Below, in pieces: positions 12,880 through 26,125 of a DNA stretch of 64,000 nt. A model generated the notes under the pieces. The model did no database searches. It was given only the letters and a program-made list of their open reading frames with translations, and was not told the DNA's origin. A program made the translations under genes and the position numbers. The stretch covers positions 3,427,001-3,491,000 of the forward strand of contig NC_092474.1 of the NCBI RefSeq assembly GCF_047495875.1, in the 5' to 3' direction. How positions within the stretch are numbered: position 1 is the stretch's first letter; each line of letters begins with the position of its first letter. The DNA comes from Pithys albifrons albifrons. Taxonomy: Eukaryota; Chordata; Aves; Passeriformes; Thamnophilidae.

Positions 12880-15234
12880 CTGCAGAAAGGCAAATGCAGT
12901 GGCAATGTTAGGAACAAAAGCATATTTTCCAGTAAACCCAGCGAGTTCTGCTGAGTTTTGTATGAACAGAACAGCTCAGAGTCATTTTGCAAATGAGGTC
13001 TAACTTCCCATCCTCCTGCAGCTCTGTAATCCAACAGGTTTTAGTCAAGTGATGTCAGAAAAATAAAATGACTTTTCAATAAAGCTCTAGTTGAACAGCT
13101 TAACTGAAGTAGTACAAATTTCCTTGAAAATCATAGTCCTCTTCCAGCCTGGTTTTTGTTTATGTAACTTCTGCCTCTTGGTATTCAAGCAGTGCTACCT
13201 TGTGAAGCAATATCAGACTTATTTTAACCACTTTCCCCAGAGTAAGTGAATTTTTGTTCTAGAATTGCAAACAGCTTAGAAGACAAAGCAGAGTTTCTCA
13301 CAGGGGTGCAGGACCAGCAGGTGAGAGGACTGGAACAGGGACATTTAGTTATTCAGAGCATCACACCCAGCAGCGAGAGCCAGAAGCAAATTCAGATCCC
13401 CCTCAGATGCCCAAACAAGACTTATTTTAACATAAATATGTAACAGCTCTACGAGATTTCTGTGTTTATAGTAAGCTCTGTTTGCAGATGGGTTTGACAG
13501 GGGCAGTGTGCTGTGCCCTGGAAGGTGGGGGAATGTTTTACATGGGAATTCCACCAAGGCAGCCAGTGATGGTCCTGCTCTCAGGGGCTGTGTGGCTCCA
13601 GCCCCAGCACTGCCACATCCTGCTGGGCCACTTCAGAACAGCTTTCCAGGCCAGCAAGAGGAAAGGAAGTGAGGTTTTACTGCCAACAGTTCTGAATACA
13701 GCAAAACCTCATCCCTTCAAATATTAAATAATTGTCTGTTAATTCCTGTATGATTTAATAAAATGTGAAGGTTTGAGCTTTTATCATCTTATGGAATTTA
13801 ATAACCAGGTCCCAGACAGAGTATTAGACATGATAGCTTGAAGTTTCAATTTTCTGTTTAATTCTTGAGGTTTTCTGCATGAGGGTTTTACAAAATTCTC
13901 TGACAAGCAATTTCTGCTTAATTTTACTACTATCATCCTCACAAATTTTGTAAAGTTTTCCTGTAGTGGCAGAACTATAATTTTTGGAAGAAGTATTTTC
14001 ATTCTTTAATGATTGCAGCTAGAAGCACATTTATAAATATTTATATATTTATATGTGTTTATAGACTGGAATACTCAGTAGTTAAGAAGCACCATCTACA
14101 GGTATTGTTTAGGTCTGAGACTCTGAAATCCATCCTGGAGGATGGAGTTTAATATCCTATGAGCTTCATTCTTCTTTCCCATGCTTTTCAAAGCAGGAAT
14201 AATACCTTAAATGCAATACTTGTGTAAGCTCCAAGCAAAGGCAAGATTTTAGTGTACTGTCTCATTTACCTATTTAAGAAAGGAAATTCCTACACATATT
14301 TGAACAAAATCAAGAATAATTCTATTCAACAGAGCAATTAAGCACAGACATAATCAGTCTGCCATGGATATGTGAGCTACCTGGACTAAAGGTCCCACAG
14401 GTGTGTGTACACACTCCCAAGCACATCTTTGGTTGCAGAGTAGATACTGTACATAGATATTTCTTCTGATGCAAGTTGTCTTCCCACAGCAGGGACTTTG
14501 TCACTGAAGTAAAAATACATGTGCCCAACTAATTCTTCTTTATAGTTCTAGTCTATCTTTTTTTTTCTTATTCCCCAGTCAAATACTGGATATTCAGAGG
14601 ATTTAGCACGAGTCTTTATCAATTCTAAATGGCAGTGAAGAAGAAAATTAAATAGAGTTCCTTTGGAAGATAATAAAACTTATGCAGATGAAATGTAGAG
14701 CAGTCATTGGCATTAGAAGAGCTGTTAAGTCAGTGAGAATAAAATGGTCTGCAGCCTGTAGTGCCCTGTTTGCCTTTTCATTGCATTCACAAGATACTAA
14801 ATGGATAATGGCAATGGAGGCAAAATCAAGGTTTTGTTATAGTAAAATAAGAGTATTTTTCCTTTAAGGAACAATCATACAATAAACTCCATAAAGGTTG
14901 AAAAAAATACATTTAGCATAAGAGGATCACAAGATTTGATCTGGACTGAAGAATTCACTTGGATTATACATTATACACTTAAGTAAGTGTGTTTGTTTAA
15001 TCTTTTCTCAGCAATAATTACATAGGAGCTGTGAAGTTTAGTCTACACCCAAGGCAGGTAATGTTAATGTGCTGGCACTGCTTTCACCCACAAAAGAAAT
15101 ATGGTTATGGTTTCCTACTGTCTCTGAACATTTTCTAAGCTGGCAGATGCTACAAATATGCTCACCAATCCTCCTCCAAATCACCAAATTTCTAATGCAA
15201 CACATCACACCTTCCAGAGCACAGTACCAGATGA

Positions 15235-15403
15235 AACAGGTTGCCCAAAGAAGTTGTGGATGTCCCATCCCTGGAAGTGACCTAGGACTGACTGGATGAG
15301 GTTTGGAGCAACCTGGGCTAGTGGAAAGTATCCCTGCCCATGGCAGGAGGTGGAACTGGATGATCTCTAAGACCTCTTCCAACCCAAACCATTCTACAAG
15401 TCT
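15235..15403 (+). mobile_element. CR1 LINE 3' fragment
   Basis: The sequence carries hallmarks of the avian CR1 3' untranslated end: AGGTTGCCCAAAGAAGTTGT, then GGAGCAACCTGGGCTAGTGG, CCCTGCCCATGGCAGGAGG, TGGATGATCTCTAAGACC and TTCCAACCCAAACCATTCTA. It is truncated at its 5' side, as most CR1 copies are, and keeps no reverse transcriptase. The plus orientation is opposite to the host gene. The exact 5' limit is uncertain by a few tens of bases. Confidence 0.92.
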
Positions 15404-17383
15404 ATGTTTCTGAGGTACTACTGACAGATCAAATGGAAAATGCCTGTAAATCTGTATACTGCATTTTGAAAGCTTCCTTGTCTTCCATATCAGGGAGAGA
15501 AACCCAAACACAAAACAGTCAGGCTATAGAAACTCTGTGGCAGACAATTTAAAGCAATTTTAGATCATTAATTCTAAAAGGCTAAATATGTCATTTACTG
15601 AGAAAGATGAAGCATTAGAGACAAATGAAACTAGATTTCCTTCCAATGATGAAATGATCTACTTTGCTTGATAGGAAAAAGTGTATTTCCCATTTATACT
15701 GCAGGAGTTCATTTTCTATGATTTTCTTCTGCTGTGTTATGTCATATCTAGGCAGAAGTCTGGGACTGCATCAACTAAGAGCAAATAAAGAAATTTATGT
15801 CTTTTGACAGCTCAGAACAAAGTCCTTATTCTGTGACAATTTCGAAAGGAAAGGAAATTGGCTGAAATAGGAAAACATGTTAAGGCCAAAGTGCCACAGC
15901 AAAATCTTCAGTATCACAAACTCCATTATCAGTATCCTAAAAATGGTGGGAGGGAAAAGCTTTGCTACAATAACCTCTGCATGTTGTGCTGAATCACTAA
16001 GGCAAAAAAGTAGGAGGGTTTTTTACCCAATCAGTCTCAAGGCAGTTTTAAAGGTAGGATATTACCACCTCCCTCAAATTGCTTTTTTTTAGTTCCATCT
16101 TTGAGTTAATTTCAGCACCCTTATGACTAAAGGTTACAGGGAACTTCAATCAGGTCTGCACATTTGGTATCCTGTCTCTCCAATTACCACTGAACTCATT
16201 TTACAGTGATATCCTCTCAGATATCTCAACAGATGCCCAGAGATCACTGCAGAATTCCTTGCCCCTACCTCCTCTCATAGACTTGAGTTTCAATTTGTCA
16301 TGAACAGAGACTTTGCAAACATTTACACACATGCTTAGCCCAGTGTTTCTGCTTAAGTAAGAATGAAGGGCCTGGGTTTCCAAATTCAGGATGGGGGTTG
16401 TCATTATCCCAGGACCTATGAGATTACAGAAGTTAACCAGATTCACACTTCAACTGAAAGCACAGAACCAGAAAATGAACTGTGTTTGAACTAACATGAG
16501 ACGAGACATCCTTGTCTTCAGAGTCTCTCAACCACCTTAGGTCAGTAAAACAATCAGCCAAGCTGAAATATAAAAAAACTGGGGTTTACTGGAAGGTGTA
16601 CACCTATCATGGTCTCAGGATGGCACATGGATGCTCTTGAGTCTCATTCAATGCAAACTGACCAACATTTTAAGAGCCAAACAGAATAATGTTAAGACAA
16701 AACCTTTTTAGCCTCTTCCCCCCGTCTTGCAACGTTTCATTCAGATGTGGGAATTTCATGGAAGATGTTTAACTTCTCTTTATTGTACTTTCATCAAGTT
16801 CCTGGAGGAGAAACCCAAACTCTACCCCAAAGAACATGAGCACAGGCTGCTGCTGAAGGGAAAAGGGAGATGTTTGATCCCTAATTAAGCATTTCCACTC
16901 ATATTCAGCCCCCATATGGTAACAACAGAGGAAGCTGGGAACTGAGAAACCTGGATATCCTTTTAGAATTTAAATGGATGGGAATTTTCTCTCATTGTTC
17001 AGCAACTTCTATACCCACTGAAGGAGCACTAGAGATACATCCCTGACAGTGAACTGCAAAGCTGTTGACTGAAAGTTGCCCTAATACTTATCAAGAGATA
17101 AACACTTTGGAATGCAGTTGCCTACTTAAATTACTTCAGCTTTGTTTAGGCACACTTGCAGCAACGATGTGATGTCAGCTATGATCAAGGAAATTCAAAC
17201 ATAAATACTTGGAGCAATATGAGAAAAAAAATGAAGCAATACAAACTACTGCTTTCCCAGCAATGTGGTAGATTTACTGGAGTTCAGAAAACATACAGTT
17301 TTCAGGGTCACTGTAGGAATAATAACCAGAATATGGTTTCCAAAATTAAAATATTTGCCAAAAAAGGGTTTTTGACAGGTTTG

Positions 17384-17460
17384 CACAGAGAACTGTATTC
17401 CTTTTATGTGGACTATGTCTCTTACACAGAGAAATGTATTCTTTTTATATGGATGATGTC
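17384..17460. repeat. Diverged 41-bp direct duplication
   Basis: Two adjacent copies start CACAGAGAA(C/A)TGTATT at 17384 and 17425. They share about 31 of the first 36 bases, then drift apart. The divergence suggests an old local duplication. Confidence 0.8.
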
Positions 17461-19399
17461 CACTCTGGCTGCAACAGTACCTGTGCTCCATTCAAGAAAC
17501 AGACCTTGCCACTGGGTTTCTTACACAGTTCTTGCCTAGAAGAACTGATGCAGAAACCTCTGCTGCCTCCTCTATTATGCTACATACATCTATTTTGATG
17601 ATAAATACCTACTGTTGGGGCTGAGGGATTATTCTCCCAAAGCATTGCTCACAATACCACTGAAGAGACCTTAGTAACCCAATGGAACATCCTCTTAGGT
17701 TATGTACCAATAGGCTGTACACTCATTGTGCTAATTGCTACTAATTGAGCAGTGGCAACCACATTGCAATAAAATTAGGCAAAATGCAACATTTTGAGAG
17801 TTGTGGCTTTTTACATAATATTTCTGAAGGACAGAGTTCTCCTGGGCTTATGGGAACATCTTCTTTGGTTTGATCCACTTGGATTTCCATTCCATGAGCA
17901 CCAGATTAAATAAATCCACAAGAAACCTTTCTAACATCATCTGGTTTCTCTATATTTAGCACTGAATCTAGAAGAACCTAGAGATTCTTAATGCCTTCAA
18001 AATTCAGCCTGTACTGGTTCTCTTACTTTTGGATCTGCATGCATGGAAAAGATTAATTACTCCATTCAGCCTGTTTTGAGTGGTAGTTTAAAAAAATGGG
18101 GGTGAGAGGGGGTGTGGATTATTTTCCACAGCTTTACTAAAAACACAGCAAAACCAGCTTGTGAATGCTTGGATTAGTGAAAGCTTTAAAGTGCACCATG
18201 TCAACTGGCCATTCCTTAGGAGGAAAAAAGAACTATCTAAAGCAGAAAGGATCAGGACACGTGTGTGATGCTCCTGAATCTGCCACAGTAAGGGCAAAGA
18301 CAAAAACTTCTAACCAACCAAACTACAGTTTGTCCCTTCCATGTGGCAGACCCTGTGTTCTCCAGAGGATGTGTCAAATGGCTCTTAGGGCTGCTGAGAA
18401 GAAGATTTGAAGACAAGTAAGGAACACAGCACAGAATAAAAAGGACATAATGAAAAAAGAATGAGTAGGCAGCTGTTGAATTACATCTATTTCACAGCAT
18501 TACCATCACCCAGATCTGTGTGGTGCCAACAGGTATTAAATATTCCAATTAGGACTGCAGCAGGTCTGTATTATTGGTTTAATTGCTTTTCATGCAGCTT
18601 CAAATGAATTTGGAGGGCGGAAAAGATAATGCATATTTTAACATATTTTAAATTATCTGCAATTAGATAGATATTCCTTTTCTATTTTTTCATGTCTGTC
18701 CTTTGACTCAGTGTATGAGATTTCCTCTTTTTCTGAGTGTGGAGGTTTGTCAGGCACCATTGCTGCCTTTCCAGGACAGTGGCAGCAAGTGAGCTTTCAT
18801 CTGCTGCAAGAGCCTGGAACAAAATATTCAGTTATGACTCCTCAATATGCACACAGATTATGCTTTCATTATTGCATTTAGAAAGCTGTGACTTGCTGTT
18901 TGTGACATTCCCATGTCATAGGGCTACTTTCTCATTCTTAATAATAATATTGAGCTTCTGTGCAGCCTTTTAATCTAAGGATTTCAAGGTATAAAGCACC
19001 AACTAATGAAGTCTTGTGATACTTCTGTGCTACTGTGCCCCTTGTTTATGTATGACTTGCAAAATGCACACAGAATAAGCCAGTGTTGGGAGTTAGAACC
19101 AAAAAAAAGAACATACCAGTGCAGTGAGACCTCCCTCCCGCAGTCCTGCTCTTGATTTGGTAATTAAGGGTCTGATCTGGCCTAGAGAGGTCGTGGAGTT
19201 CACTGAAGTGGAATTAGGTTTAAGGACTACACATTTTAAAGGCTGATTACAGTCAGAAAAATTATGTGTTTTCTTATCCAACAGCTCTACTCTCACTAAG
19301 GCAAACTATGATCATAAGATGACAATTTCAAATATGCTTCTGAATATAATCTTGTCCTATAGTGAGGAGACTTAAAGTAAGCAGCTACTAAATGCTTAC

Positions 19400-19553
19400 C
19401 CCATCCAATTCCATAATAATATAAGTGCTTGCTTTCTTCTGACCCAAATACTTTGATCACCATACTGTAAAGATGAAATCCTTCCACCAGCATCCATGCA
19501 AAAGCACTCAGGAAGAAAAAATGAAGGAGAATGGCCAAGATCTTGCAAGGCAC
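19400..19553 (-). CDS. ADGRD1: ADGRD1 exon: ECL1, TM3 and intracellular loop 2
   Basis: This 154-bp exon, the longest seen, lies between acceptor TTAATTTAG and donor GTAAGC. It begins in phase 0 with [20 protein letters not shown], continues [20 protein letters not shown], and ends YYYGIGW plus one base of a Gly codon. The Cys near the start is the TM3 cysteine that pairs with the ECL2 cysteine in the exon at 11770. The WMLVEG motif is the adhesion-GPCR TM3 core. The loop [15 protein letters not shown] matches human KVFGSEDSKHRYYYG closely. The first codon of the exon is GTG read internally as Val, not a translation start. Confidence 0.97.
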
Positions 19554-22500
19554 CTAAATTAAGAATAAAAATTAATACATTACTTCTTTGTGATACATTG
19601 GTTTTCCAAGTTTTATTTAATTTCTATATACATTTGCACGCTAAAACACTGAAGTAAAACAGTCTTAAAAACAAAGTGTTTGGATTAGTGACACTTGAGC
19701 AAAACATGGATGTTTCAAAATAAGGCCCCATGTTAAGCCTGCTCTTTATTTATACTTTGCCATGAGGATTTCCTTCTTTGCTGTTCTTTGTATCAAAAAT
19801 AGGGTAACACACAAATTAAATCAGATGGTATTTCAGTCTCTATCTGTCCTGGTTAGAAATTCTGCAACAACTTCATATGCTCCCCCATCAGCAATCCAAG
19901 CATTTAAAAAGTTACAGTCAACCATCTTTGCCTCTGAAGTCCTCGTTGCACTGTGGTGGGCATCTAATTTCCCTGTCTGTCAAAGGTCTTAATTTCCCAC
20001 AGTCTGATACACCAGCTGTAAATGAAATCAAATTTGACAAGAGCACATTAAGCAACTAAGGCAAAGCACTGAAAGTCTTCTCTGTGGAGTGTTTGCAGAC
20101 AATTCCAATGCTCCTTGCTAGCCTTTTACTCACCATGTGCTACCAGGTTTTTGGAAATAGGAGCTTATACCAAAGTTTGAGCTATGTCATCTAGAAAGTG
20201 AGCTCACCTGTGAGAACTGGACCACCTGTTCCAGTTTAAAGTATAACATGCTCTGCAGTAAAACAAATGCTGCCCCAGGAGAGAGGAAGGCAATGACTAA
20301 GGCATGGCAGCAAGAAGTAAAAACCATCCCTTTGAGTGCTGCTCATGACCCACTGTGGGCTACAGGAAATCCACTCTGGGCTGGAGCCCTGACTTTTCCT
20401 GAAGTTGCTATTCTAGAAGAACTCTACATTTTTCTCTAAGCCTTCTGTCAGCCTGGATTATGAAAATAGGAAAAGCAAATCCTTTCTTCTTTCTCACTCC
20501 TCGGGTGCTCACACCGTTTGCCTTTCCCCACTAACTGCTTTTTGAGGATGTCTCACCACAAGTGGTTTTTGCTCATCACAGAGTAATTGAACAGATGTGA
20601 CCACGATCTCTTGCCACAAGATAACCTTGTTTGCTTTGCTTGCAGTGAGGGCACACATTAAACACACTCTTGGAACGAGTCCCAGCCCTGTCTCAGGTTT
20701 GCATCTTGCAGCATCCTGATGATGCTCTGTAGCTGAACCACTCCTTCTGCAACACCCACAGAATTCCAGAGGGTTTCTTGCATCCAGGCCATGTCAATAG
20801 TAAGACTTTTTCCTTCCTCAGCTGGGCAGGTCACAGTAAGGTACAGGCAGGTGGAGTCTGTGTGCTGAGGAAGCACTACCAGTAGGGAACCAGTTTGCTG
20901 CCACAGATGTTAATCATTACCTCCCTTTGTTGCTTTGGCTTGGCTGCCCTGTGCTGGCATTTTATTCTTTTTGTTGATGATTGGGGATTTTGTGCAGTAA
21001 TGAAAATTAAAATGTTGGGACTTGATAGCGTAATGAAAATTGGTGCTTTCCTGTGCATTCTTATTTGTACTCAGCTGGTTCTGTGCTAGTGCAAGGACAT
21101 TCTAATGCAAATCCAATGTGACTACATGTATTCAAAAGCAATAAATTTGGGTTTAATTCATGTAAGTGAAGCCTGTATGTGGTTTAGTATTTCACAAAGT
21201 TCAGTGACATATTATTATACCAGATTAGCTTATTGACAAAAACTGTAAAAGCCTTTCCAGCTAGTTTTATCATAAAGCTATAAAATCCATTTTAATGCCT
21301 TTTGATTTCTACCAGAAGATTAATCCGCAAAAATATAAATGCTACATAAAGCTGACTTACAAGCTAGTTCTGTCAAATGGATACTTTCCAAGTTTTGTGT
21401 AGCCAAACAATATGAATCACAAAACAGCAGAAAAATAAAACACAGTGAAGTAGCAGGAGGCTGGTAGGTATGTAATTCTGTATAATACTTAGGTGCAGAT
21501 TAGTACATAAAATCCATAGCAAAGTTGCTACTCGTTCTGTTTTTGTGCCTTAATGATGGCTTAGAAGTTACTCTTAAATGACAAAATTTCCTTCTAGAAA
21601 AAGCATTGAAAAGCTGAGCCTTTATGCACTAAACCCAAGCATGTCTCCCCTGTATCAGATGATGCATCCTTCTTTTAGCAAAATACTTATAAAAAGGCAG
21701 ATCTTGTTACTGCTGCTCTTACAGCTGACTCCTTGTGAGTCTGTGGAAATAGAAAAATCAGCCCAGCCAGCAGCAAGGCCTGTCCTGTTATAATTGTTGA
21801 CAAAGTAAAGCAAACTCTCAGAAAGGTCTCTCGGAAAACATTGGTCATTAGTCAGAGGACAGTCTTCAAACAGACAGGTAAATTTCTACATCTCTCATAA
21901 ACAAAAGCAGCTCTTTCACCTCTCCTTTTGGAAGTGTTTTCAGCAATGCCATGCAGGGCACTGAGTGAGAAACAGCTCAATACACTGAGCCAGAACTGCA
22001 AATAGTAGACATATTAAATTTTCTGGTTGTGATGGAAAACCACAGCACTGCCTAACCCCTTATACTTCAATTTTCATTTCTTTCTGTTTATAAATAACAC
22101 TTCAGTTTTTCCCACAAACATGCTCAGGCCTTTGCAAGGCTTTAGTAGCCTAAAGAAATGGTGATGGTTAATTATTTTCAAACACACGCTGTGGTTTGGG
22201 AATCTGCTAAAAGAATGGTGCTCTCTAATCTGTAGCAGAGAGTAACTAAGAGTGCAAACCCTTCAAAAGAAACATCTGTGTATTTCTGAAGGTCTAAGGG
22301 AAGTCACAGACTGGCATGTGGATAGCAAAGATATCTCAGGGACTTGGCAGTATTGGAAGAAAATGCTGTATGCAAAGATATTTGCGTTTTCTAGAACGAA
22401 GATATTCTGGTTTTGGGAATAATTACCTTTCTGGAATATGCCATGATCATTTAAGACTCCTCTTTTAGCACTACTGGTGTTAGATATTAATGACCAGCTT

Positions 22501-22810
22501 TTTATAAATAAAGAAATTAATTTGGTATATTACAAAGATCAAAGTCCTGTTTGTGAAAATAGAGTTTTGTGGTTAGAAAAAATGGTCTTACACTACAAAA
22601 GGAAAATTGCTGGAGTATAAACTGTAAATTATTAAATTACACATCTGAAATTATCAGGAGAATGCTGTGTGTCCTATCTGGAATGACAAACTAAATGTCC
22701 CTAGAGTCAGAGATGGGAAAAGGATGGAAAGGCTCAAAGCACTCATGCAAGAAAGTGATGCCAGCTCAGGGCCTGGTTTTCTGAGACCATTCCCTGCTGC
22801 ACTGCATTGC

Positions 22811-23947
22811 CTCAAACAAGGGGTGACACACAGGGGTGCCCCTGCTCCTCTCAAACAAGGGGTGACACACAGGGGTGCCCCTGCTCCTCTCAAACAAGGG
22901 GTGACACACAGGGGTGCCCCTGCTCCTCTCAAACAAGGGGTGACACACAGGGGTGCCCCTGCTCCTCTCAAACAAGGGGTGACACACAGGGGTGTCCCTG
23001 CTCCTCTCAAACAAAGGGGTAACACACAGGGGTGCCCCTGCTCCTCTCAAACAAGGGGTGACACACAGGGGTGTCCCTGCTCCTCTCAAACAAAGGGGTA
23101 ACACACAGGGGTGCCCCTGCTCCTCTCAAACAAGGGGTGACACACAGGGGTGTCCCTGCTCCTCTCAAACAAGGGGTAACACACAGGGGTGTCCCTGCTC
23201 CTCTCAAACAAGAGGTGACACACAGGGGTGCCCCTGCTCCTCTCAGATAAGAGGGTGACACCCAGGAGTGCCCCTGGTCCTCTCAAACAAGGGGGTAACA
23301 CACAGGGGTGCCCCTGCTCCTCTCAAAAAAGGGGGTAACCCCACAGGGGTACTCCTGATTCTCTCAAGCAAGGGGCTGACACCCAGGGATGCCCCTGCTC
23401 CTCTCAGATAAGGGGGTAACACACAGGGGGGGCCCTGCTCCTCTCAGATAAGGGGGTAACACACAGGGGGGCCCTGCTCCTCTCAGATAAGGGGGTAACA
23501 CACAGGGGGGGCCCTGCTCCTCTCAGACAAGGGGTGACACCCAGGGGTGCCCCTGCTCCTCTCAGACAAGGGGGTAACACACAGGGGTACCCCTGCTTCT
23601 CTCAAACAAGGGGTAACACACAGGGGGGGCCCCTGCTTCTCTCAGACAAGGGGGTAACACACAGGGGTGCCCCTGCTTCTCTCAAACAAGGGGGTAACAC
23701 CCAGGGATGCCCCTGCTCCTCTCAGATAAGGGGGTAACCCCACAGGGGTACTCCTGATTCTCTCAAGCAAGGGGCTGACACCCAGGGATGCCCCTGCTCC
23801 TCTCAGATAAGGGGGTAACACACAGGGGGGCCCCTGCTCCTCTCAAACAAGGGGTAACACATAGGGGTGCCCCTGCTTCTCTCAAACAAGTGGTAACACA
23901 CAGGGGGGGCCCTGCTCTTCTTAAACAAGGGGTAACACATGGGGGTA
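22811..23947. repeat. GC-rich minisatellite, 39-40 bp unit, about 29 copies
   Basis: The unit reads CTCAAACAAGGGGTGACACA then CAGGGGTGCCCCTGCTCCT. The first five copies are almost perfect 39-mers. Later copies carry variants: GTAACACACA, TCAGATAAGG, an extra G giving 40-41 bp, and GGGGGGGCCC runs. The plus strand has long G runs alternating with C runs, so hairpins and G-rich secondary structure are plausible. Because 39 is divisible by three, the array gives long open frames on both strands with a 13-residue periodicity; these are by-products, not a gene. It sits inside an intron about 3.3 kb upstream in transcript order from the TM3 exon. Confidence 0.97.
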
Positions 23948-25974
23948 ACTTTCAATCTGCATAGCACTGAGGCACCCAGCTCTGGCAGAAGCAGAAGATT
24001 GCAAATTCACACCCTCTAGTGTAAATACTGCCTCCTTCTTTTTGTAAATGACCATTTAGCCATTCAATTAAAGCTGCAATTAAAGGTATTAAAATTGCTG
24101 TCAAAGCTAGTGAGAACAGAGCACGGAGTAGGTAAGGACATGAGACTCATAAAAGGATGAATCACAACCCCCTGATCCCAAGGGGCTAAAATGATAAAAA
24201 TAAAATGCAGCAGACAGTATTTACATCACGTTTTTCGACTTCACGATCCTTACAGTGTTATGCCATACAATTACTGCTGTTAGAGAGGAGGTGGGGCTGA
24301 AACATCCATGGATCCTGTGAAGCATTTCACTTCACAAAGCCTGTGGTGTCAAAAACCAGGTCTTGCTTTCTGCGTGCTACTGCTCCTACTGAACCAAAGT
24401 TTTGAGTAGGTTTAAGAGAAAACATACACCTATTAAACTGCAATTTCAGTCTATATGAGCGTTTTCACAAGCTTGACTGAACAAGCAAGACACCTGTCTG
24501 TAAACAAGGCACATTATAAATGTAGGTGGACACTGGGACAGGTCTCTGGAGAACACAGCTCTTCCTACATCCAGCCCAAACCAGGAAGCACAACTAGTAT
24601 TTCACAACATTTTAAAAGCCTGGAGGTGATGCTGGCCTTGATAAGGTGAAAAGAGGCTTTCACACACTATCTGAAGTGACTCAGCTGGATTGTCTGAAAA
24701 TTTGGAATGGATGAAAAATGAAAAACTGTGAGAATAAGACACACTGTTACGCTGAGTGAACCTTTTATTGCCCTCAAGCCTGTGTCCTTTCAGCAGGATT
24801 TTAGCTCTATACTTAGAGAGGATTATTTTCATGCCTGGTTTCCACTGTCTTCAGTTTCAAGTTATACCTTTTGCTGCTCTCCAGTGTCTCCATTTCATTT
24901 TCCTCCTAATCCATTCCCTACCATTTTCTCCCTTGCACATTGCCTTACTCATTCAGGATCCACCTGAATATTTAACAGCAAAAGAGTATGAACTTAATTT
25001 TACAAAGTGCTTTTAGATCCTCAGGTTATAAAAGCCTAGGCAAAATCAGGCATTATTGTTATTTATACACTTAACAGAATTTCAAGGGATCCCATTTGAG
25101 CTGAATATAAATTTAGGTAGCTGTTGTATTGGCAAAATGAAGACTGTGCAAACCTCATATTTACTTGTACTGAGAATAAACAGGGAAAAAAAAGATTAAT
25201 AGAAGCTGCTCACTGCTTCTGAAAAGCAATATGGAGCAACAGCTGGGCACCAAATAGCCAAGTTTTTATCCTTACAAAAACAGAGCACACTGGAAGTTTA
25301 TTGTAAAATCAGGTTTTGTTTCTGCATTTCAAGTGGGACTTTCCATCAACAGACCTTATGTTACTTTAAATTGCATTTTTAAAACACAACAGTGGAAAGA
25401 AATTGGTTTTACTGGTATGTACTACTGTTAACTTGGCCTATTTGTCTTAATCTAACCCAGCTGCTTTAGATGCCAGTTTTAATGGTTTAGATCCTGGTAG
25501 TCTGCATAAGGAATTCCCACCTGTAGTGGCAGATCCATAAAATCAATCTGTAATTTCAGGTTCCAATCTATGTGATCAGGCAGAGAAAAGCCCATACATT
25601 CATAGAGCTTAAGCACCTTGCAGGCAACATGAAGGTCCTTGTTGTTGCTTAAGTGGCTGCCTTAGATGGCCAGACAAGTAGATACCTGGTTTACATTATC
25701 TTGGATTAAACTCTTACATAGTGATATTAAATGTTTTCTGCCTCCTCTGGATAATGAAACCAGAGTCACTTTACCTTTGTCATTGATTATTACATGAATT
25801 CTACTTAAAAATCATCTGTGTCTACAGAGTAGAGATCAATAAACCTGCTATTCAGAAAAACAGTGTATTCTACCACACAAACAAAACCTAATGAGCAAAA
25901 ACCCAAAGACCTTCTGTTTTGCGCTCCAAGAAAGGAAAAGAAATTGCAAAAGCTCAACCAGGAAGGTCATTACC

Positions 25975-26125
25975 TTCCATCAAGAATCAGATGACTTTTT
26001 AATGTGGGGGAAAGAAAAAAAAAAAGGAGGCAAAAAAAATGCCAGAGCAGAGAGCAAACAAAGGAACCAACATTTCCACCAAAAAAATACCCCCCAAAAA
26101 CCCCCCAACTAAACCAACCCAAAAC
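25975..26125. repeat. A-rich / A-C homopolymer low-complexity tract
   Basis: Runs of A (up to about 12) separated by short G-rich pieces are followed by stretches of C and A such as ATACCCCCCAAAAACCCCCC. The open frame that crosses it (Lys-rich) is a composition artefact. Confidence 0.75.

Larger units (their letters stand above)
12880..19399 (-). other. ADGRD1: ADGRD1 intron between TM3 and TM4 exons
   Basis: A 6.5-kb intron with donor GTAAGC at 19399 and acceptor CTGCAG at 12880. It contains a CR1 tail at 15235-15403 and a diverged 41-bp direct duplication at 17384-17460. The rest is AT-rich sequence with no recognised gene. Confidence 0.87.

Noticed and set aside
17425..17470. A YMDD string in one plus-strand frame, like a reverse transcriptase active site
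   Set aside because: It lies in the second copy of a diverged 41-bp duplication; the first copy reads differently. The flanking frame has no other polymerase motif and soon meets a stop, so this is chance.
17600..17750. Short frame ending in a hydrophobic stretch (NILLGYVPIGCTLIVLIATN)
   Set aside because: Under 50 codons between stops, no start or splice context, and no recognised family. It is probably chance in AT-rich intron.
22811..23947. CRISPR-like repeat array
   Set aside because: Units are contiguous, with no unique spacers and length drift; the setting is a vertebrate intron.
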